DNA from: Welwitschia mirabilis
Lineage: Eukaryota; Gnetophyta; Gnetopsida; Welwitschiales
Assembly (NCBI GenBank): GCA_051453625.1
Contig: JBOZIK010000001.1
Span: 293,197,497 to 293,261,496 of the forward strand
DNA length: 64,000 bases
Direction of reading: 5' to 3'
Under the pieces are notes generated by a model, which worked only from the letters and a program-made list of their open reading frames with translations, was not told the origin of the DNA and did no database searches. The position numbers were made by a program, and so were the translations under genes. Each line of letters begins with the position of its first letter. Within the stretch, counting starts at the first letter, position 1. Positions 48,091-59,125 of this stretch are shown here, piece by piece.

Positions 48091-48338
48091 TAGCAGTCAT
48101 CCCCTCTATTGTCTTCATGATATAGGGAATGATAGTCTGTAATTTTAGTTTTTATTTTTAATTTATACTTTTATATTTTAATTTTCTATAATAAAATTTA
48201 TTGTCTCCATTGTCATCTAGATGACTAAAAAGATGACAGATAATGCTTCTTTTTAGTTTTTGGCTTTCTGCTCTATTTTTATTTTCTACTTTCTACATTT
48301 ATCATTCCTTCTATCATCCTCATGATAGATAGGATGAT
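48091..48338. repeat. Three palindrome modules before gag
   Basis: 48091-48131 pairs TCAT..CCT.TAT with ATA.AGG..ATGA around a short loop. At 48212-48225, GTCATCTAGATGAC is a perfect 14-bp palindrome with partial outer arms. At 48301-48338, 17-base arms match at 14 positions around the loop CCTC. They are spaced about 100 bp apart between the PBS and the gag start. Confidence 0.8.
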
Positions 48339-48394
48339 AATCTATTATTTCTTATCCTACTTTATATTGTTTTCTATTTACAAAATGTTGTAAT

Positions 48395-49060
48395 ATGGTC
48401 AATCTTGAAGAGATATATCAGAGAGAAAGGTTACTGATAGAGAAAAACATTAGAGAAGGATTGGTAAACATCAAAAACAAATTAGAAAAACAATTTTTAG
48501 ATGCATGCAATATTCCTTCTAAATTCTTTTTTTTAATGAATTAGGTCCTACAGAAAAAATATTAGAAGAAGAAAACTAGTTTAAAATGTCTAGTGCTACC
48601 TAAGAATAAAAACATGTTGTAGGGTCTTTTACCCTTAATCCTAATGCAAATATTACCCAGAGGGACTTACTAGCCAATAAGAAATAAGATATTCAAATTC
48701 CTTTTGATTTACTCCTAAGAGACAATGTTGAGCTTAAAAACTTAAATTCCTATCCAACTTTTAATGGTGAAAATGATGAGGATCCCCTTCAACATATTGT
48801 AGAAATTGAATAATTAATCATTACATTAGAGAATGGGAAGGAAAAAAATTAATAATAGAACATATATGATAATCTTTCCCATGACATTAAAAGATAGAGC
48901 AAAACTTTAGCTAAAAACTATACCCTACAAAAGTTTAAAAACTTGGAAACTAGTCAAGAAAACCTTCATTAAAAGATTCATGAGTGAAAAAAAATGTGAG
49001 AAAAAGAAAAAAGGAAGTAATAAACTTTTAACAAAAATTAAATAAAAACTATGCTTCCAC
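48395..49060 (+). pseudogene. Athila-like gag remnant, N-terminal and core
   Basis: An ATG at 48395 opens 49 codons (start MVNLEEIYQRERLLIEKN) to a stop at 48542. The frame resumes with YPTFNGENDEDPLQHI near 48755, then FPMTLKDRAKL near 48876 and KTWKLVKKTFIKRF near 48940. These match the Retrotrans_gag pattern of Athila/Tat elements: F-x-G-x-x-x-E-D-P-x-x-H-L, F-P-x-x-L-K-D-x-A-K-x-W-L, and T-W-x-x-L-x-x-x-F-x-x-x-F. A stop replaces the Trp of A-K-x-W. Confidence 0.8.
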
Positions 49061-49499
49061 ATATAAACATTTCTTCATTACTGTCCATTCTAATCTAGTA
49101 GATGCCTCCACACAAATAGAACTAGTTAACTACTTCTATAGTAAATTAAATTCCCATACAAAACAACTTATAGATTTCTCTTGTGATGAAAACATTATGA
49201 ATCTCACATTAAAAAGTGCTTGAAAAAAATTATAATAACTTGTGGAAGTAAGCTAAACTTAGTCAACATCTAAAGAAAATCAAATTATAGGCCAATTCAT
49301 CAAATGTTTAAAAGACGTTAAACAAGAAAAGGAGGTAGATTACAACCATGCAAATCTAATGAGAGACTTTAAAACGACCTTGAAAAAAATATATAGAAAG
49401 GATTTTATATTCTAAATCTACAACTAAAATAAATGATAAGTCATCTTAGGACTTACAGGAGGACCATTACCACATAACTAAAAATTCTTCTTTGTTACC

Positions 49500-50060
49500 A
49501 ACATATAAAGAAAGAATATAAGAAGAAGTTTATACTTTCAATTAGACATCTCAAAACTTATAAAATCAAAATTAGGCACAATCTAGGTTGAATACTCATT
49601 CTTAAAATAAGTCTCAACCTTTTAGAAACTGATTCAAAAACTTAAACTACCAATAAAGTTCATTCAACTTTCAACATCTAAATAACCCACCCATAAACTT
49701 TATGGATGAACTTAGAAAATCATAAGAAAAGACACATGCCATATTAGAAAAGAAAAATATCAACATTGAAAGCCTAGTAAAATTTCTTTAATAAACCATG
49801 TTGACAAATTAAAGACCTTAAGCAACATGAGCTACACTACCTTTACCAAACCCCAATGAGATGAGAGAATACTATAAGGTTGTGATAAGAAGTGGACAAG
49901 AAACAAATCCTCCTTTATGGGAATCATCAACCTCCCAAAATAACATTCAACATGATGATGAAGAAGAGAAAGACATTGAAATATTAGAATATTACAACTT
50001 TCCTTCTCTTGATAAAAACAAAAGAAAAAATTATTCACAAAGACAACCAGCTACCCCTTA
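49500..50060 (+). pseudogene. Athila-like gag C-terminal segment
   Basis: Around 49850-49920 the reading NPNEMREYYKVVIRSGQE corresponds to the conserved N-P-R-E-x-x-x-A-I-T-L-R-S-G-K-E block of Athila-type polyproteins. It is followed by an acidic spacer with DDEEEKDIEILEYYNFP. The 66-codon open segment at 49861-50061 covers this part. The zinc-finger region expected earlier is not readable. Confidence 0.75.
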
Positions 50061-50089
50061 GCTTGATGGACTAAACAACAATTCAACTT

Positions 50090-50860
50090 TCAATGAACAT
50101 CTTAAATCCTTGATGAAAAGTATGAGCATAAACTTACCCTTTTGGAAACTTTATAAAAAAACCTAGGGCACTCAAAACTATGGAAAGACTTAACATGAAA
50201 AAAACAAAATTAAGTCATTCTTAATATAGTCTTTCTAGCATGGTGCCTTACAAATTTAGTTTTTAAAAATCATTCAAATTTAAAGATCTAGATGAAGAAA
50301 TAGTAAATGTTACATTAAAGAGAAATAAAAAGACTAGAAAAGATTTAATTAACATTAGAATGAACATTAATATTATGTCACTTTACATTTACAAGAGACT
50401 TGGTTTGGAGGATAGAATAGATCCTACTTAGATTGTCTGAGAGTTAGCAGATACTTTTGTTAAGAAACACTTAGGGATCATCAAATATTTAGTGATCCAA
50501 ATTCAAGAGGATTGATACCCAATAGATGTAATTGTCATAGAAGTCAAACATAATAGAGGATATCCATTACTTCTAAGATAAGCCTTTTGTGCAATAGCCC
50601 ACTACATCATTGAAACAAGAACTAAAATGATGAAGTGTCACTTTGAAAATAAAAAATTTATAATTATAGTCTCTAATGCAATTTAAAAGGCTTAGGTGAT
50701 GATGAAATGTACATTGAAAGTAACATCAAACCAAATTTATTACTACAACATCATTCCCTTAAAGAAAGAGAGCCAATATTACATGTGCCTATACTTTATG
50801 AAGACCCACTTGAAGTAAAAAATTTAGAAAATTTTAATGCATCCAATTTTAAAAATGAAA
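50090..50860 (+). pseudogene. Athila-like aspartic protease remnant
   Basis: In order: SINLPFWKLYKK near 50130 (pattern I-N-I-P-F), then INIMSLYIYKRLGLEDRI near 50370-50420 (pattern D-L-G-A-S-I-N-L-M-P-x-S-x-x-x-x-L-G-L), ELADTFVKKHLGII near 50435-50480, and CHFENKKFIIIVSNAI near 50637-50685. Where the catalytic D-x-G should be, the copy reads N-I-R, so the protease is dead. REPILHVPIL and DPLEVKNLENF follow at about 50770-50840. No RT begins after this. Confidence 0.8.
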
Positions 50861-50869
50861 AATAAATTA

Positions 50870-53800
50870 AAACTTTAGGTTGCAAGAAAGTATAACTATT
50901 GAATGAAAACTTATACCTTAAGGGATATTATCCATAACATAATCTAAAAATTGAAAATCTTAATTTGAATTTAAATCTTTCTATGAACTTAAACTTATTT
51001 TTTCTTATAATGATGATAATAAAACTCTTATGATCAATGAAAATATTTTGAGTCAACATTAATCTCCCCTTTAACTTACAAAAAATGTGCTTTCATGTGG
51101 TCTTATAGAGTTTCACCTGCTATCCTTCTCTTCCTTCAATTGATTTTAATTAAAATAATCATATACCTTTTATGTTTTATTAATTTTTGAATATTTGATC
51201 TAGACCTTGTTTTCTTAAATGCATGCAATATTATTAGATCATCAAAACACATTCTTTTCCTTTTATTTACTTTTTAATAAAAGTATTGATCAAATTTTTA
51301 GGATCTAAATAAGATTTATTAGATTTTGTATTTTCTTTCTAATTTTTATGATTCCTAACTTTGAATTTATTTTTAGCTTTTTTTTTTAATTTTCTATGTG
51401 TGTAATTCCTTTTTGTCATCTCCATGGCAGTTACCATGATAATTTTTCATTTCCTATTTTTAGTTTTCTATGATATTTTTATTCTCTATTTTTTATTTTT
51501 TACCTCTATCGTCCTCTTTATTATTTGAATGATAAGTAGAATGATAGTTAGTTTTGATTAATTTAGTTTCTTATTAGTTAGTTTTGATTAATTTAGTTTT
51601 TTATTATTTTGAGAAAATACATTCTAATGGATCTTTTGAGATTTTTAACTTGATCACTTAAGGATTTTAGAAAGTTAATGAGTAAATGCTGAAAATATAT
51701 GAGCAGCCATCTAAATTTCCTCTTAGCCTTTTGCTTTAAAGGTTATTATGACATTACTTAATCATCTTTTAAACATGACTGATATATTTATTTCCATGAC
51801 TAGCCTTTGACTTAGGCATTTTATATTGGTAAGATTGAATTCACCTAATATTAACACATTCACACATCTATTAACTATGTTTTAAAGGAAAATGCTTTAT
51901 TTTTAAGGTTTTTTCCAATATTTGAAATGTCTTAGATTATTTAAGAGTGTTTGTTTCTATCTTTATCTTATAACCTCATCTTTATCTTTTATAGTTTTTG
52001 GTCATGTGAAATATTTTTCATTATATTAAAAAAAAAAGGAGGAGGAAGAAGAAGAAGAAGAAATAAGACCATGATGTTTTACATTCAAGACATTTCAAAA
52101 ACATGGTTACCATGATGTGCTATCACAAGTACACTAAGGAAAATATTTCTGAGAGGAGCCTTTTGTAGTGTAATATGGTAATTGTGGAAACTCCACTGGG
52201 AGGTTAGTTGGCTATGCTTTGTGGGTTCTTACTTCTCTAATAATGGCTACACTCCAATCATTATGGATAANNNNNNNNNNNNNNNNNNNNNNNNNNNNNN
52301 NNNNNNNNNNNNNNNNNNNNNNNNNNNNNNNNNNNNNNNNNNNNNNNNNNNNNNNNNNNNNNNNNNNNNNCTGTTGTCCTATCTATTATTTGGATGATAA
52401 GCATAATGGTAGTTAGTTTTGATTAATTTAGTTTTTTGTTATTTTGAGAAAATGCATTATAATGGCTCTTTTGATATTTTTAACTTAATCACTTAAAGAT
52501 TTTAGAAAGTTAATGAGTAAATTCTGAATATATATGAGTAGCCATCTGAATTTCCTCTTAGCCTTTTGCTTTAAAGGTTATTATGACATTACTTGATCAT
52601 CTTTCAAACATGACTTATATATTTATTTCCATCACTAGTCTTTGACTTAGGCATTTTTATATTGGTAAGATTGAATTCACCCAATATTAATACATTCACA
52701 CATCTATTAACTTTGGTTTAAAGGAAAATGCTTTATTTTTAATATTTTTTCCAATAGCTAAAAGGTCTTAGATTATTTAAGAGTGTTCATTTCTGTCTTT
52801 ATCTTATGACCTCATCTTTATCTTTTGTAGTGTTTGGTCATGTGGAATATTTTTCATTATATTAAAAAAAGGGAGGAAGAAGAAGAATACGAAATAAGAC
52901 CATGATGTTTTACATTTGAGACATTTCAAAAACATGGTTACCATGATGTGATACAACAAGTACACTGAGGCAAATATTTCTGAGAGGAGCCTTTAGCAGT
53001 GTAATATGGTAACTGTGGAAACTCCACTGGGAGGTCAGTTGGCTATGCTTCTTGGATCCTTACTTCTCTAATGATGGCTACACTCCCATCATTATGGATA
53101 ATAAAATAATAAAAACTAGAAGGCTAAGGGACCAGTGGTATCCCTAGTATCATCAAAGGTATTGCTTGTTTCTTAGACTCTTAGTCCTTTCACATGATTA
53201 TTTCATTTCTTAAGATTCAGGGGCTTATTCTGAGGTGTTAGCAGATAAGTTTATTTTTGAGCAACTNNNNNNNNNNNNNNNNNNNNNNNNNNNNNNNNNN
53301 NNNNNNNNNNNNNNNNNNNNNNNNNNNNNNNNNNNNNNNNNNNNNNNNNNNNNNNNNNNNNNNNNNCAGGATTATTTCATTTCTTAAGATTCAGGGACTT
53401 ATTTTGAGGTGTTAGTAGATAAGTTTATTTTTGAGCAACTCTTTGGTATAATCATTCATTATTTAAATCATTTCATTTTTAGCATCGTCATAACCACTAC
53501 CTTATCAAATGGAATTTTTTATACATTAAGTCATACACTTTTAAATCAAGTGATTTTATGATTTTTTTCATGAGAGTCTGTCAAGTTAAAATTTTAGAGA
53601 GGCAAGCTATCTTTTATTTATATTATCTTATGTTCATTCATTTTATTTTATTTTGTAGTTTGATTAGTTATATCAAAGTCATTACCATATTTTCTTATCT
53701 CTTTAGGATCTTAATGTTTTCCTTCCCCAGTTTTCAATGAAGAGTTAATTTCTTACTTGAATAAATATGTTTGTGATGTCTATTTTCCATGTTTTTGGAG

Positions 53801-54234
53801 TTATTAATGCTACTCATAATTGTTTCATGATAAAACATTTTATTTTCTTATCAAACTATTTTATATATCTATATTTTTCACATCTGATATTTTACTCAGC
53901 TTTACACTTCATTTTGAAAGATGTCCAATTTTAATTATCCATCATCTACCTTCTCACTTCTGTTTACTTTCTTTGCTTTATTTTCCAATATGGGATGTAG
54001 TGTTTTTCTTAGGGGGTGGGACCCATTTTTATGAATTTTTTTAATAAATTTTTGAGTTATTTTAAAGTTTTTATGAGATAAATTTTTTTTAAAAAAAATT
54101 CATCCTCATTATACATTACATGTTATTTTGCTATGTGATGTGTTTTATAATCTTGTTTTAAAATTTTATATTATTTTTTGTAATAATAATTAGCTTGTAA
54201 TTATTTTTTTTTGCCTTGTTTTTATTAGGTACTT
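50870..54234 (+). other. Family-B 3' non-coding domain
   Basis: It shows no pol. It shares with family A the segments at about 51090-51200, 51780-51880, the purine tract (52028-52062) and the conserved block (52085-52255). Palindromes lie at about 51410-51450 and 51506-51548. The part 51506-53101 is doubled around a 100-N gap; 53197-53439 is doubled around another. Confidence 0.65.
51506..53101. repeat. Gap-flanking duplicated block (765 and 731 bp)
   Basis: 51506-52270 and 52371-53101 are near-identical around exactly 100 N. The first has a local about 30-bp duplication near 51550-51600. A further short pair, 53197-53266 and about 53370-53439, surrounds the next 100-N gap. Confidence 0.8.
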
Positions 54235-54256
54235 AAAAAGGCTAAGTGGAAGGCTA
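54235..54256 (+). other. Polypurine tract of family B
   Basis: AAAAAGGCTAAGTGGAAGG followed by CTA lies directly before the TGTTGCACTAC start of the 3' LTR, as in family A. Confidence 0.7.
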
Positions 54257-55344
54257 TGTTGCACTACTAATTTGTTGTTATTTGATGGGGTTTTATGAAC
54301 TATTTTGTATGATATTTAGACAAGTTTAGGTGCACTTCTGAGTACTTAAAAAAATAATAAAAGATCTCAGAAATGTATAATTCTTAGTAATATTTGATAC
54401 ATTTATAGCACATTCTAATACTCATGTCTATGAAAGGATATTTTTTATAGAAAAGGCTAAGCTTCTACTAACTTGGATAATAAAAAAATCTATTGTTCCC
54501 TATGTCATCCCCATGACAAGTAGGACAACAATACCATTAACTATTGATATGTACTACTAAATCATCTGATGAGTCATCTGATAAGTCACGTTTGTAATGA
54601 GGTGTTGTTACCCATGTCATTCGGATGATAGTTAGAACAACACTGATATTGTAACCAACTCTAATAGTTGATCTTTAATCATTTTATCTATTTCTTATTT
54701 GTAAAAGAGTGCATTTTTAGAGTGCCTTATATTTGTCATTTTTTGTTGTGATTTGTTATAAATAATTCTTACTTCAACTCTCCTCTCTATCTTTGTGGTA
54801 CTAGAAGTTCTTGTGATAGAAGATTGAAGGGCAGGAAATCCATTTTGAGTCTTGTAGAAAGATGTTCCCTTGGTGAAGGGTTGTGTATCCTCCATTAAGG
54901 CTCAATTATTTTATAACTAATATGTTGTTAGTTTTTAATATAAAATATATTTTCATATTTACATATTAGTTTGTTAGATGTTTCTTATGGTTTATGTTNN
55001 NNNNNNNNNNNNNNNNNNNNNNNNNNNNNNNNNNNNNNNNNNNNNNNNNNNNNNNNNNNNNNNNNNNTAAGTAGTTTAGTTTTATTTTGCATTGCATGTA
55101 GAGTAGTTGAATTTTTCATCTACATTGCATCTTTTATTTTTTACATTATTATTTAAGTTTTGATTATTTTATTTCTTTTTCAAAAGTAATCCAAGTCTTA
55201 TCTTATAGTATTCAATGAGAATATGACATTCAGGTTCACTCGTACTCATACTAGTATGTTGTATTATGTAAGATATCTATTTTATTTAACAAATGACAAA
55301 ATCTTTTTGAGTATAAAACACTTAGACGAATACAAACCACAACA
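54257..55344 (+). repeat. Family-B 3' LTR
   Basis: It starts TGTTGCACTACTAATTTG and ends CAAACCACAACA, canonical TG...CA. It contains TATAAATA at 54757-54764 and a 69-N gap at 54999-55067. Confidence 0.9.
54491..54642. repeat. Two palindrome modules in the family-B 3' LTR
   Basis: 54491-54532: TATTGTT, CCTA and TGTCAT on the left pair with ATGACA, TAGG and AACAATA on the right around the loop CCCC. 54603-54642: outer TGTTGTT pairs exactly with AACAACA, and inner ATGTCAT faces ATGATA around TCGG. Compared with the 5' LTR, the helices are kept while several base pairs differ. Confidence 0.8.
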
Positions 55345-55349
55345 CATGC

Positions 55350-57892
55350 ATATCCAAGAAAACCATCTAAATATAATAACCTAGTTTTACTACATGATTA
55401 AAAAGGTCATAAAGGTTTTTAAAGAATTATGAATTAATTGATTGGATCTTTCTAATGCTGGAACTATTTCTTCATGATTCTATCAAGATTCTAAGCTTTA
55501 AGGGAAATCATTCTTTCAAAATTGTTGGCTTAATGTTTAAAATATTCTCTAAAATTCTATCCCTTGGCTATGAGTTTGATTTTTCATAAGATTGGAATTG
55601 TAAACTATTCAAAACATTATAATGTTGATTTTAGTTTAAAGATAGAATTCTAAAAATATTAACTTTTAAAATTTATTCTTAATTAAAATCTACACTTATG
55701 ATGAGTACCAACTTATTTAGTTCATTTTATAACACTTTAATCTTTTATGCATTTCACATGGCTTGTCTTATCAAAGATAGATTAGGTGAAGGAATTCTAG
55801 AGATAATTTTTTGCTTTTATTTCACATTATCATAACTCATATTCTATATACTTTGATGTAATCCCAATCTTAATTATACCTAGGACATGATTAATAACAT
55901 GCATAATATTTCGTGCTTAAAAGATATGATTAAATATCTCAATATGGCATTTTGAAAAATAAAAAAAGAGAATCTTAAATATGTTTACATGAAGTGGATA
56001 CAAACTGAAAATACCTACATAGTATGTATTCAACTTCATAAGGAAGGAGGAACATGTAATCCTTTTCCTTACTCATTCATATCATGGGAAAGATACATGT
56101 ATTCCTACTAAGACTTATTAATGAAGGATAATTAATAAAAAGTTTTAAAAAAAACTACTCCTTGAGATTGATAAACCTTTTGTATTTAATCAATAAAATG
56201 AAAAAAAGAAAAAAGAAAAAGGACAAGAACAAGAATGAAAAAAAATGAAAGTCTTATAAAAGATAAAAATAAGAAAAAAGAAGTCTTTCTAGTGGTAGAA
56301 ACATTACCAAACATGTTCATAGGGGAAAATTACTTACTATTGAAGACCTTCTCCTTTGATAAGAATATGCATAATATATATCAGAGACCTTCAATTTCAT
56401 GATAAAGGTATATAATATGCTAGTATAAGTAATTGTCTTTATAGGGAAGGTATGTAGTCTACATGAATCTTCTCTTCATAATGATTTATTAGAGATGACA
56501 TGTTTCTTTACTAGGTATTATATGTAAAAACTTGATAAAAATCATGAGAATGCACTAGTTGTACTAGATCTAGAAACTTAGATCCTGTGTTAGCATTACA
56601 TTCTATAATGATGGTAACATAGTATAAGGAAATTCAAATATTATAATACTTCATTATTTAAAAATAAGAAAAAGAATTAGAAGGAAAAAAATTATAAATT
56701 AGACAAGTATGATAGACATTGTACATAACAAATACCTTAATGGTACATTTATACTATGGGGATGATATGTTGTACAGAATACTTTTATTTTATGGAAAAG
56801 ACATGTACTATGAATAGTGAAGATGTCAATATCATTTTGATTGCCTATGAATTTAATACATGTCTCTATTAGAGATCATTTATGAAAATTATAAAACTAG
56901 CATACTAGTTACTAGTTATACTAGTCCAAGAAAGCCCAAATTCATATAAGCATCATTTCCATAAGGGATGATTAGATGGTATATGAATATGAACGTATAC
57001 ATATGTTTATGAGTATATATAGATCATAGGTACATAACATCTTCATCACCATACATTATTGATATGTATTAGCCTAGGCATTCTATATCAATACACACAT
57101 AGTTGACTTATGTTACTAATACAAAAGTTGAAGTATCTATGTTAGTATATTCTTAATAGAGTTAGGTATGCATTTGAAAATTTGTTTTTCTTTTATATAA
57201 GTTTTATCTCATTCTTATGATGAACCTATATTTGTGAAATACTTAAAATCATGACTACATATTAATGCATGTATACCATAAACTAGATTAAATCTTACGA
57301 TATGTGTGTTCAAATTTTTAGCTCAAATAGATTTACATCATGTGAAGTTGTTTTTTTAAAATTAATTCAGCATATTATTTTCTATTTCATGCTTTATATA
57401 TTATAAAATATTTATTTAAGTAATAAATTTAGGCCATTAGCTAATTCACTATACTGTTAGTAATGCATTTTAAAAATTCAAGCAATATTCATAAAGTTAT
57501 GTATGATTTGTTACTTGTTTTAATAATTAATTTTAAATTAATTTATGTAATAATAGATTATTAGAGGCAAAAGAGAAAGGTAAAAAACATAATTTTCAAC
57601 TTATTTCCATTATTTTCTATTACTACTTATTAAACATATGATGACTCCATCTTATATCTATATAAGTTGTTCTGATCTGCATCCACACACTTCACATGAT
57701 GCTACTATGTTTTTTGTTAGCATTACTAAACCATTATTGTAATGCACATAACTATCATTTCTCTTTACATTCTCATACCTCTACCTTTAGTTTTATCCCT
57801 CACATTTTGATTGTGGGAGACATAAATTTAGCATTATCAACATTTCTATGGAATCATTACCTTATTTTCTAGTTGCTTATTTAGCTATAATT
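55350..57892. other. Unassigned AT-rich stretch
   Basis: I see no coding remnant, LTR boundary or RNA gene. It has no open frame above chance and none of the A/B palindromes. Confidence 0.45.
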
Positions 57893-59053
57893 ATTATGAA
57901 AAATAGTTCTAGAGACATTATCATGAAGGGAATGTTAAGTTATTGTGTACTCAGAGACACTTTGATACATGTATTACTTCTATACTAAGGCATAGAAAAA
58001 TTCTTTGAGCATATGATAATGCATAATATTGTCTAACTATTTAACATAATTCAAGCACTAGGGACAAGGTTTATATTAATTAGGAGGTGAAAATTAGCAC
58101 TATTGTTTTGAAGTGTATAATGAAAATAATGTAACTACATAAAAATTAAAGATTTTTCTTTAGTTAGAAATTTTTAAAATTTGAAAATTTTTGCTAGAGA
58201 AATGAGACTTTTTTATGATTAAATTAAATTCTAACTTTGTAATTAATATAATGTTAGATTTTTTTAACACACACACACACATCCACACCCTCTCCCTCCC
58301 TTCCTTTCCCGCACACACACACACACACACACACACANNNNNNNNNNNNNNNNNNNNNNNNNNNNNNNNNNNNNNNNNNNNNNNNNNNNNNNNNNNNNNN
58401 NNNNNNNNNNNNNNNNNNNNNNNNNNNNNNNNNNNNNNNNNNNNNNNNNNNNNNNNNNNNNNNNNNNNNNNNNNNNNNNNNNNNNNNNNNNNNNNNNNNN
58501 NNNNNNNNNNNNNNNNNNNNNNNNNNNNNNNNNNNNNNNNNNNNNNNNNNNNNNNNNNNNNNNNNNNNNNNNNNNNNNNNNNNNNNNNNNNNNNNNNNNN
58601 NNNNNNNNNNNNNNNNNNNNNNNNNNNNNNNNNNNNNNNNNNNNNNATTATGAAAAGTAGTTCTAGAGACATTATCATGAAGGGAGTATTAAGTTATTGT
58701 GTACTCAAAGACACTTTGATACATGTATTACTTCTATTCTAAGGCATAGAAAAATTCTTTGAGCATATGATAATTCATAATATTGTCTAACTATTTAACA
58801 TAATTCAAGCACTAAGTACAAGGTTTATATTAATTAGGAGGTGAAAATTAGCACTATTGTTTTGAAAATAATGTAACTACATGAAGATTAAAGATTTTTN
58901 NNNNNNNNNNNNNNNNNNNNNNNNNNNNNNNNNNNNNNNNNNNNNNNNNNNNNNNNNNNNNNNNNNNNNNNNNNNNNNNNNNNNNNNNNNNNNNNNNNNN
59001 NNNNNNNNNNNNNNNNNNNNNNNNNNNNNNNNNNNNNNNNNNNNNNNNNNNNN

Positions 59054-59123
<70 letters not shown>
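57893..59123. repeat. Gap-flanking duplication ending in a (CA)n microsatellite
   Basis: 57893-58337 and 58647-59123 are two versions of one segment: a unique part (58647-58899 matches about 57893-58165), then CA repeats. The first version reads CA units, a C/T-rich interruption, then CA units to the gap (58269-58337). The second ends in about 34 CA units (59054-59123). Gaps at 58338-58646 and 58900-59053 lie at the microsatellite, which probably broke the assembly. Confidence 0.75.

Positions 59124-59125
<2 letters not shown>

Larger units (their letters stand above)
46827..55344 (+). mobile_element. Family-B LTR retrotransposon, Athila-like, gag-protease only
   Basis: Both LTRs are present (46827-47911 and 54257-55344). 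A perfect 5-bp target duplication CATGC flanks it (46822-46826 and 55345-55349). The PBS is the Athila/Tat tRNA-Asp type and a PPT precedes the 3' LTR. The 5' half encodes broken gag and retropepsin with Athila-type motifs. After about 50860 no reverse transcriptase, RNase H or integrase is readable, and the 3' domain is the non-coding one shared with family A. It is a non-autonomous, old insertion, with duplicated gap flanks at 51506-53101 and 53197-53439. Confidence 0.9.

Noticed and set aside
54258-54300. Possible CRISPR-like or satellite array from the spaced palindromes
   Set aside because: Units are separated by unique retrotransposon sequence at about 100 bp, arms vary, and the host is a plant; not an array of that kind.
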